A DNA stretch of 64,000 nt from Acidobacteriota bacterium (lineage in GTDB: Bacteria; Acidobacteriota; Terriglobia; Acidiferrales; UBA7541): positions 1,139 through 65,138 of the forward strand of contig QHYK01000117.1 of NCBI GenBank assembly GCA_003224085.1, given 5' to 3'. Shown here piece after piece: positions 18,216 to 26,151 of the stretch; within the stretch, counting starts at the first letter, position 1; each line of letters begins with the position of its first letter. The position numbers and the translations under genes are program-made. The notes beneath the pieces are model-generated. The model was not told the DNA's origin. It saw nothing but the letters and a program-made list of their open reading frames with translations, and ran no database searches.

Positions 18216-18980
18216 ATGAATCTGACCTACGGATTTTCCCGCCGCGAATTTCTTGCGCACACTTCGTGCTTCGGAGCTTTCTACGCTCTGGCTTCTCGCA
18301 TTCCCCTGCCCAATCTCGCTGCGAAATTGGCCGGTGACTCCCCGCGTCTCGCAAACTCCGCTGGTAGACAAAGGCTTCGCCTCCGTGCGCAAAATCGGCA
18401 ACGGCCTTTATGCGACCGTTTCTGATCCATCAAAGGGCCCGACGACCATCTGCAACCGTGGGTTTCTCATCAATTCGTGAATTCCACCGTCCTCGGCCTT
18501 CCCAACTATCCGCTGGACCCGGCTAAGATGCCCATGTCCATCGACCTGGGCGGGCTGAAGGCGTGCTCGAGTCGTATCCCGGCCATTCCGGCACGGACAT
18601 GGTCACGAAAATTCCGGATCAGAATGTCGTTTACACCGGAGACCTTTTGTTCAGCGGCTGGTATCCGGTTTGCTTCGACGAAAAGGCCTCCATCTCAGCC
18701 TGGCGCGAAACGTTGAAGAAATTTGCTTCCTTTGACAAGGACACCCTCTTTGTCCCCGGCCACGGCCAGCTTTGCGGACAGGAAGGCGTCTCTTCCATCC
18801 GCGAAGTCTTCGACGATGTCGCCGGTCAGGCGGAGAAAATGTGCAAGGCCGGCGTTCCCTGGGAAAGCGCAGCACCGCTACATGGTGCCCGACAAATTCA
18901 AGAATTTCCCCATCTACGGCTGGGGTTTCGCCATCGGTCCGGCTATCACCAAGTTGCACGCCGAATGGCAGGCAAAATAG
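18216..18980 (+). pseudogene. MBL-fold metallohydrolase with Tat signal, decayed
   Basis: The start (ATG 18216) encodes a twin-arginine-type leader (SRREFLAHTSCFGAFYALAS). The frame then shifts near 18350 to ASVRKIGNGLYATV and GFLINS, ending in a stop. The expected region with the HxHxDH zinc motif is missing. The sequence resumes with YPLDPAKMPMSIDLGGLKA, shifts again, and continues as ESYPGHSGTDMVTKIPDQNV, TGDLLFSGWYP and FVPGHGQLCGQ. A last shift gives HRYMVPDKFKNFPIYGWGFA to the stop at 18980. At least three frameshifts and a large internal deletion make it non-functional. Confidence 0.85.
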
Positions 18981-18990
18981 CTGTGAAGCC

Positions 18991-19740
18991 CTACCTGGGA
19001 AAAATGCCGTTGAAATCGCGGATCACTTGCGCGGAGCCGCGCAGCGCGGCATCGGTCTCATGGCGTTCGCATAATAGCGCCTGCATGCCCGCCGCTCTCG
19101 CCGCCTCAATCTCCTTGGCGGCATCCGATAAAAACAAGAACTGCCTCGGCTCGAGCGAAACCGCCGCCGCAATTTTCCGGTAGCTCTCCGCCTCCCCCTT
19201 CGCTCCTACTCGCGTGTCAAAAAACGCCGTGATGTAGGGCGTCAAATCTCCTGTCGCAATGCTTCCAAATAGCAACTGCTGCGCCAGGACGCTCCCGGAG
19301 GAGTAAATGCAAATGGTTTTTCCCCGTCGCTTCCATCGTTCGAACGCCGCCGGCACATCAGGATACACCTCGCCTTTTAGGTCCCCACGCGCATATCCCT
19401 GTTGCCAGATTCTCCCCTGAAGCGCCTTCAACGGCGTGCTCTTGCTGTCCCGCGCGATCAGCCACTGGCCGTACGCTGTAGCCGAACCTACCCGCGCCTC
19501 TTCGGAATCATCGCGCCAGCTCGGCGGCTTCAAGCCGTTCTGCTCATCAACACCCCGCTGCGTTCGCAATTCCTCGAGCGGCGTGCGAATCTCCTCCTTC
19601 GCGGCGTTTTCGCGAAGAAAAGTCTCCAACTTTCGGCTGGCATAGGGAAAAAGCGTCTTCGTCACGAAATCTACGGGTGTGGTGGTTCCTTCAATGTCCA
19701 GAAGAATGGCGCGGACTTGCGTTTCGTCGAAATGCGGCAC
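18991..19740 (-). CDS. mtnC: Enolase-phosphatase E1
   Basis: A 249-residue HAD-superfamily enzyme of the methionine salvage pathway. It enolises and then dephosphorylates 2,3-diketo-5-methylthiopentyl-1-phosphate to acireductone. Motifs: DIEGTT (nucleophile Asp), YSSGS, a Lys in GAKGEAESY, and LSDAAKEIEAARAAGM. I place the start at GTG 19740, five bases after the mtnD stop, because the frame upstream overlaps mtnD and the family begins at about this point. It is the last gene of mtnB-mtnD-mtnC. Confidence 0.93.
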   Translation of the reverse strand: MPHFDETQVRAILLDIEGTTTPVDFVTKTLFPYASRKLETFLRENAAKEEIRTPLEELRTQRGVDEQNGLKPPSWRDDSEEARVGSATAYGQWLIARDSKSTPLKALQGRIWQQGYARGDLKGEVYPDVPAAFERWKRRGKTICIYSSGSVLAQQLLFGSIATGDLTPYITAFFDTRVGAKGEAESYRKIAAAVSLEPRQFLFLSDAAKEIEAARAAGMQALLCERHETDAALRGSAQVIRDFNGIFPR

Positions 19741-19745
19741 GCAGG

Positions 19746-20312
19746 TTATTTTGCCGCAGTCCGGGGCGGAATGTAACGCGGGCCCCAGCAAACCGGCTCG
19801 TAATTCCTATCCACTCCGCTGCCAGTGTAGTGCGGCGTCCAGCCGGACTTGTCCTGAAAAAGGCGAATCGCGCGAATGCGCCGGTCACCGCACAGATCGA
19901 ACCAATGAAGCGTGCCGCGCGGCACCCGCATCAAGTCGCCGGCTTCCACTTCAATCGCCACCACCGGCCCTTTCGGCGGATGAATATGAAACAGTCCTCG
20001 CCCCGCGATGATGTAGCGCACTTCATCTTCGTCATGCGTATGCTCGATATTGAACTTCGCGAGCATCGCGTCAAGCCCGGGCGTGTCCGCGTTCACGTCA
20101 ATCACATCCGCCGTGACGTATCCGCCGCGTCTCTTCAATTCTTCAATTTGCGGAGCGTAGGCGCTCAACACCTGCTCCGCCGAAGCATCCTCTGGCAAAT
20201 CCGCCGGGGTCTCCCACCTCTCATACTCGATGCCAATTCCTTCAAGATAATCCCGTACCTCGTTGTGTTCGCGCAGCGATCTTTGTTCATCAGGAATCCG
20301 CAACACAGCCAC
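19746..20312 (-). CDS. mtnD: Acireductone dioxygenase
   Basis: A 188-residue cupin that oxidises acireductone to 2-keto-4-methylthiobutyrate and formate (Fe form) or to an off-pathway product (Ni form). The metal ligands are in [12 protein letters not shown] (His, His, Glu) and the later His in PRGTLHWFD. It starts with GTG at 20312, 30 bases after mtnB. It is the middle gene of the methionine-salvage operon. Confidence 0.95.
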   Translation of the reverse strand: MAVLRIPDEQRSLREHNEVRDYLEGIGIEYERWETPADLPEDASAEQVLSAYAPQIEELKRRGGYVTADVIDVNADTPGLDAMLAKFNIEHTHDEDEVRYIIAGRGLFHIHPPKGPVVAIEVEAGDLMRVPRGTLHWFDLCGDRRIRAIRLFQDKSGWTPHYTGSGVDRNYEPVCWGPRYIPPRTAAK

Positions 20313-20342
20313 GGCAAGCTCTCCCGTTCGGGCCTTCCTCGC

Positions 20343-21041
20343 TCACGCATTCTGCGCAGCGCCGGAACGCACCAGAACTTCCATCAAAAACTCCAAAATC
20401 TCCACGTGCCGCTTGGCGTCCGCCAGGCTTTCTCCCCAAGTATAAAGCCCATGCTCCTGCAAAAGAAATCCATGTGTTTCGGGATTCTCCCGGAGTGTGT
20501 TCGTGACGCGGTTTGCCAGCTCCACCATGTCCTGCGAGTTTTCCAGAATGGGCAGCCACTCGCGATGCTTGTGTGTCTGCACGCCCGCCAGCCCTTTCAG
20601 CATCTCATAACCTTCCAGCGCAAGCCCGCCGTGCCGCGCGTGCGAGCCGGAAAGCACCGTGCTCCACACCGAGTGCGTGTGCAACACCGCCCCAGCCCCT
20701 GCGCCGTGCACAATCGCCAGATGCAGCAGCGCTTCTGCCGACGGCCGCCCGTCGCCGCGGACCACGTTGGCCTTATCGTCTATCTCCAGGAACTGCCCCG
20801 CTGCCAGGCTTCCCTTGTCCAATCCTGTGGAAGTAATCGCCAATCGCAGCGGCTTCCGCGAAGTCACCGCGCTGAAGTTCCCGCTCGTCCCCAGCACCCA
20901 CCCCCGCGAATAAAACCCTCTCCCGATATCCGCCAAGCTCTCGGCCCCCTTCAAAAAATTCTCCGTGCCTACTTGAGCCGGAGTCGAGTCAGCAGCGCGC
21001 CTCCTCGGAACCGCCTTCGCGCGTCCTTTAGCGGTTTTCAT
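20343..21041 (-). CDS. mtnB: Methylthioribulose-1-phosphate dehydratase
   Basis: A 232-residue class II aldolase/adducin-family enzyme that dehydrates methylthioribulose-1-phosphate. Zinc site and fold motifs: GNFSAVTSRKPLRLAITSTG, VLHTHSVWSTVLS (two His) and QEHGLYTWGESLADA (third His). The N-terminus is extended and basic compared with bacterial relatives. The start ATG is 21041. It begins the mtnB-mtnD-mtnC operon; mtnA, mtnK and the final transaminase are not in the window. Confidence 0.93.
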   Translation of the reverse strand: MKTAKGRAKAVPRRRAADSTPAQVGTENFLKGAESLADIGRGFYSRGWVLGTSGNFSAVTSRKPLRLAITSTGLDKGSLAAGQFLEIDDKANVVRGDGRPSAEALLHLAIVHGAGAGAVLHTHSVWSTVLSGSHARHGGLALEGYEMLKGLAGVQTHKHREWLPILENSQDMVELANRVTNTLRENPETHGFLLQEHGLYTWGESLADAKRHVEILEFLMEVLVRSGAAQNA

Positions 21042-21049
21042 CGCGCTTA

Positions 21050-21407
21050 TTATAGTCTCGGATGCTCTCGCAAATGGATCGGGCGCAGCAACATCGGTCT
21101 CCGGTCAACAATAAAAGTAGTGACCTCGCCGTTCGTGTCCAAGTCCGTTTCCACCAGAACGCGTCCCGGCTTCGGCTCACATATCGCTGCTCGAAACGTC
21201 TTCTTCCTTCTGAACATGCTCATCTGAAAACGGATGATCGTTCCTCTTGCGATTCCGCCCTTTCCACCACCATGCCGCTAAATTCCTTCGGAAGGCGTGC
21301 GGGTGGCCATTGTGATAGTCCGCAATCACCGCGTACACGCGACGCGCTTCCGCCGGCACCAGCGCTGTCGCCGAAATCAAATGCTTGCGATCAGATTTGC
21401 TCTGCAT
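21050..21407 (-). pseudogene. SRPBCC-family protein, frameshifted
   Basis: The start ATG 21407 gives ATALVPAEARRVYAVIADYH, the N-terminal strand of a START/SRPBCC cyclase-like fold. Near 21300 the frame shifts (FSGMVVE in one frame) and shifts again near 21255, after which TIIRFQMSMFRRKKTFRAA, EPKPGRVLVETDLDTNGEV and FIVDRRPMLLRPIHL run to TAA at 21050-21052. Two single-base shifts break the gene, which ends only eight bases from the mtnB start. Confidence 0.75.
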
Positions 21408-21581
21408 CTTGGTAATCCCGGGTGAAGTCATGATAGTGCGGATAAATAGTCCGGATAATCCTCGGATTCCGGGTATTCCCCGAAGTCTCGCAGGTCATGC
21501 AAGGACGCGCGTCTCTAGTCGCACTTGCAATGATCGCAGGGTTGATCCATCTTCGAAGGAGTGGAACTCGCGACCAGGAAT

Positions 21582-22157
21582 ATGGATTTCTCTTCCCCAC
21601 GCCATTGGCTTGCCGCGCTGTGGCTTCTTTTTGGTCTTTATTGGTTGGCCTCCGCGCTCAAGCGAAAGAAAACCAAGCAGCGCGAAACTTGGCTGCAACG
21701 TTTCGGATACATGCTTCCGCTGGCGCTGGCTTTTTATCTGCTCTATGAACCACAACTTCCTTACGCCTGGCTCAGAAAACGCCTTGTTCCGGCGAGTCCT
21801 GCCGCTTCATGGATGGGCGTTCTGCTGACCGCTGCCGGAATTGCTGTGGCGTTCTGGGCGCGATGGCATCTCGGCACCAATTGGAGCGGCACGGTTACCC
21901 TCAAAGTGGGTCACGAACTGATTCGAACCGGCCCCTATCGCGCGGTTCGCCATCCTATTTACACCGGAATTTTGCTCGGCCTTTTGGGAACGGGTATCAC
22001 CATCGGCGAAGTGCGCGCCCTCCTCCTCGTGGCCGTCGCTTGGTTCTCCTTTTACATCAAAGCCCGCCGCGAGGAATCGTTTCTCAGTCAGGAATTTGGT
22101 CCCGGCTTCGCCGAACACAAGCGCCACACCGGAATGTTTCTCCCGCGATTCTCCTGA
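21582..22157 (+). CDS. Isoprenylcysteine-carboxyl-methyltransferase-like membrane protein
   Basis: A 191-residue protein with four to five transmembrane helices. The C-terminal half has the ICMT/PEMT signature: LIRTGPYRAVRHPIYTGIL followed by a helix and REESFLSQEFG. Such bacterial proteins are SAM-dependent methyltransferases of lipid or prenyl substrates, but the substrate is rarely known. The frame is open to a GTG at 21561, where an AAGGAG abuts the codon; I prefer the ATG at 21582. Confidence 0.78.
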   Translation: MDFSSPRHWLAALWLLFGLYWLASALKRKKTKQRETWLQRFGYMLPLALAFYLLYEPQLPYAWLRKRLVPASPAASWMGVLLTAAGIAVAFWARWHLGTNWSGTVTLKVGHELIRTGPYRAVRHPIYTGILLGLLGTGITIGEVRALLLVAVAWFSFYIKARREESFLSQEFGPGFAEHKRHTGMFLPRFS

Positions 22158-22280
22158 ACCGATGAGCCGAGGAAAACGACGCACCTCCCGCGCCCGCCAA
22201 GAATTCTTGACCCTTCGCGCGATTTCTGTACAATCCCCTTGCCTTCCTAGCCTTTCGTTTCATTAACTCAGGCAGGTGCC

Positions 22281-23606
22281 ATGAAACTGAATTCCACGCT
22301 TTTGAAAAGCACGGCTGTTGCAGCGTTGGGGGGACTGCTTTTCGGATTCGACACTGTCGTGATCTCCGGGGCCGTTCAGGCATTGGAAGGTCTCTACCAT
22401 CTCACTCCGGTTTGGAAGGGATTCACCGTCGCAGCCGCGCTCATAGGCACCGTAATTGGCTCCATGTTCGCGGGCATTCCGGGTGACCGCCTCGGGCGGC
22501 GGGCCAGCTTGCGCTGGATGGCGATTTTGTACGTCGTTTCCGCCGCGGGTTGCGCCTTTGCGTGGAACTGGAGTTCGCTTGTATCTTTCCGTTTCATCGG
22601 CGGACTCGGCATTGGCGGCTCGTCCGTTCTCGGGCCGATGTATATCGCGGAAATCGCTCCCCCCAAATGGCGCGGGCGTCTTGTTGGCGTTTTTCAATTT
22701 AACGTCGTCTGCGGAATTCTGCTCGCCTACTTTTCGAACTACGTCATCGGCACCATGGGATTTGGCGACGCCGAATGGCGTTGGAAGCTCGGGATTTCCG
22801 CCGTGCCTGCGCTGCTTTTCCTCGTGATGCTTCTCGGAATTCCCGAAAGCCCGCGCTGGCTCGTAAAGAAGGGAAGAACGAGCGCAGCCGGCGAAGTCCT
22901 TCGCCTGACGGGAGAAGAAAATCCTGACCAAGAGCTGAAGGAAATCGTCGAATCCATCGACGCCGAGCACGTCACCAGCGACGCCCTCTTCACCGCAAAG
23001 TACCGCGTTCCGATTTTTCTCGCGGTCACCATCGGAATGTTCAACCAGCTCACCGGCATCAATGCCATCCTCTACTACCTGAACAGCATCTTTGCGTACG
23101 CAGGTTTCAGCAAAGTTTCCGGCGACCTGCAAGCTGTCGCGGTTGGTGCCACCAATCTGATTTTCACCGTGATTGCCATGTCCGTGATCGACAAACTTGG
23201 CCGCAAAACGCTTCTGCTCGTCGGCTCGGTTGGCACGTGCGTTTGCCTCGCCGGCGTCGCAACCATCTTCCTCACCAACCGCCACGAAGATTTGCTTGTG
23301 TGGATGCTGATCGGTTTCATTGCCTTCTTCGCCTTCTCGCAGGGCGCGGTGATTTGGGTCTATCTCAGCGAAGTGTTTCCCAACCGCGTGCGTGCCAAAG
23401 GCCAGAGCCTCGGCAGCTTTTCTCACTGGATCATGAACGCGCTGATTTCCTGGACCTTTCCGCTGATGGCGGCGTCTTCAGGGGGCTATCCATTCGCGTT
23501 TTTCTCCTCAATGATGGTGGTGCAATTCTTCGTCGTACTGTTCTTCTATCCCGAAACCAAAGGCATCTCGCTCGAAGAGATGCAGAAGAAACTTAAAATC
23601 GCCTGA
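22281..23606 (+). CDS. Sugar porter (MFS) transporter
   Basis: A 441-residue, 12-helix permease of the sugar porter family. Diagnostic motifs: GFDTVVISG in helix 1, GDRLGRRASL loop 2-3, PESPRWL after helix 6, QLTGINAILYYLNSIF in helix 7, and PETKGISLEEMQ at the C-terminus. It likely imports a monosaccharide such as glucose, xylose or arabinose with protons. It is not adjacent to the arabinan locus, so its sugar cannot be fixed by context. Confidence 0.92.
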   Translation: MKLNSTLLKSTAVAALGGLLFGFDTVVISGAVQALEGLYHLTPVWKGFTVAAALIGTVIGSMFAGIPGDRLGRRASLRWMAILYVVSAAGCAFAWNWSSLVSFRFIGGLGIGGSSVLGPMYIAEIAPPKWRGRLVGVFQFNVVCGILLAYFSNYVIGTMGFGDAEWRWKLGISAVPALLFLVMLLGIPESPRWLVKKGRTSAAGEVLRLTGEENPDQELKEIVESIDAEHVTSDALFTAKYRVPIFLAVTIGMFNQLTGINAILYYLNSIFAYAGFSKVSGDLQAVAVGATNLIFTVIAMSVIDKLGRKTLLLVGSVGTCVCLAGVATIFLTNRHEDLLVWMLIGFIAFFAFSQGAVIWVYLSEVFPNRVRAKGQSLGSFSHWIMNALISWTFPLMAASSGGYPFAFFSSMMVVQFFVVLFFYPETKGISLEEMQKKLKIA

Positions 23607-23797
23607 CCCAGTAGTCCACGACCATATACGCCAAAAGCGGGGCTGAGATTTTCACGATCCGGTCTTCAGGCATTTCACTTGTGCCGTCGTCAGGATCCGA
23701 GCCGGCCTCGAACTCGACTTTTGACCCTGATAGAGGGGCAATCTTTTTAAACAAAACGATTGCGCAAAAAATTCGGTTTATAACATGTTCCTTGAGC

Positions 23798-24682
23798 TCA
23801 CCGCCGGCCGGCGGACTTTGCTGTCCTCGCCGCGAGGCGCTGGCGCGCGTAGTCGCCCCACGGGCTCCCGGGATCGAGCTGCAGGTAAGCCTGCCAATGC
23901 TCGCGCGCTTCGTCGAAGCCGCCCAGCTTTTCGCAGACCAGCGCCAGGTTGTAGCGCGCGTCGGGATGATTTGGATCGAGCCGCACGGCCAGCCGAAGGT
24001 GCTGCCGCGCTTCTTCCAGCTGCCCCACTTCTTCCAGCACGCTGCCCAGATTGAAATGCGACAGCCCGCTCTGCGGGTCGCATTCAATCGCACGGCGGTA
24101 ACAGTCCGCCGCCTTTTCGAAATTTCCCTGCTCGTAGTACAGCGTTCCGCAATTAATCAGCGCGTCGGTGCGCTGCGGATCTTGGCGCAACGCATTCTCG
24201 TACGCGTGAATGGCCTCCGCCCAGGTCTTGCGGTTCGCTCTGTCGGCTTCGTAGTCCAGCGCCAGCGCGAACCACTCATCGGCGCCGCGCTCGGAGATCA
24301 CCTGCACCTCTTCATCCAGTTGGCGCGTCTCAAAATTAAGGACAAACTGGCCGCTCAGCGGCTCCAGCCGCGCGCCTTCGCGCTCGACGATGAGGTCCTT
24401 GCCGTCGGAAAGAACGCGCAGCTCAGTCAACGGCGCCTCAACCTGCGAAAGCTTTTCGCGCAACGCAGCGAGCGCGCGCCGCAAGCGGCTGGCCGGAATC
24501 CCTTGTTCGATGAGTTGCTTTACCGTGCGCAGGGCGATGAGGTCACGGAAATCGTAGAAGCGGTTGCCCTGATCCTTTCGCGCGGAGACGAGTTCCAGCC
24601 GGTCCCAGTAGTCCAGTTGTTTTGGAGACAGACCCAGGATGCGCTGGACTTCGTCGCGGCTGAATCTGTCCGTGGTTCCCAT
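23798..24682 (-). CDS. MerR-type HTH fused to TPR repeats
   Basis: A 294-residue protein. Residues 6-70 are a MerR-like winged helix (FSRDEVQRILGLSPKQLDYW, then FYDFRDLIALRTVKQLIE). A short linker domain follows, and residues 150-285 contain about four TPR motifs (AIHAYENALRQDPQRTDALI, then YYEQGNFEKAADCYRRAIE). This fusion is seen in Acidobacteriota and suggests a DNA-binding regulator controlled by protein contacts rather than a metal. The start ATG is 24682. Next genes on its strand are Ku (upstream). Confidence 0.88.
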   Translation of the reverse strand: MGTTDRFSRDEVQRILGLSPKQLDYWDRLELVSARKDQGNRFYDFRDLIALRTVKQLIEQGIPASRLRRALAALREKLSQVEAPLTELRVLSDGKDLIVEREGARLEPLSGQFVLNFETRQLDEEVQVISERGADEWFALALDYEADRANRKTWAEAIHAYENALRQDPQRTDALINCGTLYYEQGNFEKAADCYRRAIECDPQSGLSHFNLGSVLEEVGQLEEARQHLRLAVRLDPNHPDARYNLALVCEKLGGFDEAREHWQAYLQLDPGSPWGDYARQRLAARTAKSAGRR

Positions 24683-24693
24683 GAATACCTAAC

Positions 24694-24829
24694 AGCTTGT
24701 TGAAACCTCGCCGAGTACCGTCATTTTCGGGGAGCGGAGCCACGAGAAATCCCTTTCTTGGTTTTTTGGAACAACAGGGATTCCTCGCTGTGCTCGGAAT
24801 GACCGCTAAGAGACATTTCTCAACAAGCT
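24694..24829. repeat. MITE-like nested inverted repeat
   Basis: A 136-base element with terminal inverted repeats AGCTTGTTGA (24694-24703) and TCAACAAGCT (24820-24829). Inside are GTCATT / AATGAC and GAGAAATCCCT / AGGGATTCCTC pairs (one mismatch), so the whole unit could fold into one long hairpin. It encodes nothing and lies between the MerR-TPR and Ku genes. It looks like a non-autonomous mobile or REP-type sequence. Confidence 0.65.
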
Positions 24830-24846
24830 CCTAAAGAATGCTTTCC

Positions 24847-25704
24847 TCAGCCGACCGCTTTCTTCCCCTTCTTCGGCACCGCCATCGGCCCCGCCGCAGC
24901 CGCGGGTTCGACCGCCCGCACCGGCGGCTTCTTCGCCGGCGCCTGCCGCTCCGCCAGGCTCTTCTTCAGCGCTTCCATCAAGTCAATCACCGGCGCCATG
25001 TGCGGCTGCTGCACCTCGGTCACTTCCTGGCCCTTGAGCTTCGCCGCAATCAGCGCGCGCACATTGTCCTGATACGTGTCGTGATATTTCTGCGGCTCGA
25101 ACGGCACGGCGAGGTTCTCGATCAGCTGCTGCGCCAGCTTCTTTTCCTGGTCTTTCAGCTCGGCCTTGTCCGTCGAAGACGATTCCGCCACGCGAATCTC
25201 GTTCGAGTAGAACATCGTGTGCAGCATCATGCCCTTGTTGCTGGGCCGGACCACCACAATATGTTCGCGCTGATGCATGGTCAGCTTCGCGATCGCCGCG
25301 TAGCCGGACTCCTTCATTGCGCTCATCAAGAGCTGGTACGCCTTCGCGCCCCCTTCATCCGGCGCAAGATAATACGACGCGTCGAAATACACCGGATCCA
25401 CTTCGTCCAGCTTCACGAATTCCAGAATTTCCGCGACCTTCGCCGAAGGCGGCTCGATTTTGTCAAGTTCCTCTTCGGTGAAGAGCGCGTACTGGTCTTT
25501 TTCGTACTCGTAGCCCTTCACCACTTCCGAGCGCTCGATGATGCGGTTGTGCGTCGGGCAAAACAAAGGCTGCTTGACGCGCGTATGGCATTCCTTGTGG
25601 AGCTGGTTGAAGCTGATGCGCTCGCTCCGCGCCGCCGTGGTCAGCCGCACCGGAATCGAAATCAAACCGAAGGTAAGGTGTCCCTTCCAGACCGTTGAAG
25701 CCAT
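24847..25704 (-). CDS. ku: Ku homodimer protein (NHEJ)
   Basis: A 285-residue bacterial Ku. It begins with MASTVWKGHLTFGLISIPVRL, the canonical N-terminus, and contains CPTHNRII, KGYEYEKDQYALFTEEELD and FDASYYLAPDE in the core beta-barrel, followed by a Lys/Ala-rich C-terminal extension. It binds DNA ends and recruits LigD. The ATG 25704 follows AAAGGAG. It is divergent from ligD across a 447-base gap. Confidence 0.96.
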   Translation of the reverse strand: MASTVWKGHLTFGLISIPVRLTTAARSERISFNQLHKECHTRVKQPLFCPTHNRIIERSEVVKGYEYEKDQYALFTEEELDKIEPPSAKVAEILEFVKLDEVDPVYFDASYYLAPDEGGAKAYQLLMSAMKESGYAAIAKLTMHQREHIVVVRPSNKGMMLHTMFYSNEIRVAESSSTDKAELKDQEKKLAQQLIENLAVPFEPQKYHDTYQDNVRALIAAKLKGQEVTEVQQPHMAPVIDLMEALKKSLAERQAPAKKPPVRAVEPAAAAGPMAVPKKGKKAVG

Positions 25705-26151
25705 GCCGAAACTCCTTTGCGCCGGTCACGTCGGCCAGCACCATCTAGAGGCCGCGCCGTGGCCCGGCTCTGGCCTTTAGACCCAAGGGCTCCCCAAAAT
25801 CGCTGCCGATTTGTAAGGTTAGTCGCCGCTTGGGGAGAATGCAAGGCGAATCCTCCTTCCCCCTTGCCCAGGTAGCAAAGTAGCTCTTCCGTCCTCAGCC
25901 GAGCATTCTACATACTCCCTCTTTAAGGGTCTTCCTGTTTAGCCCCTACGTTTACTCCCAAGGCCACATGGTCGTACCAACAAACAGGAATATTGGCTCG
26001 AGTTAAGTCCCTTGTTTGCCGGTCTTAGGAAAACTGCCGCGGTGTTTGTAATGGGTATTCTTTCGGAATGCAACGCCCCGAGAACGCACCGGCACGAATG
26101 CCTGTGCCACCCAAAAAAATCAGCAGGGATTGCGTAGGATAGAATGCACGC
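25705..26151. promoter_or_regulatory. Divergent ku/ligD intergenic region
   Basis: About 450 non-coding bases between the start codons of ku (minus strand) and ligD (plus strand). It must hold both promoters. I could not pick clear -35/-10 pairs or an operator by eye. Confidence 0.4.

Noticed and set aside
23593-23760. Small minus-strand frame (PLSGSKVEFEAGSDPDDG, then KISAPLLAYMVVDYWVRRF)
   Set aside because: Protein-like and downstream of MerR-TPR, but it lacks an ATG and a ribosome site and overlaps the end of the MFS gene; left unannotated.
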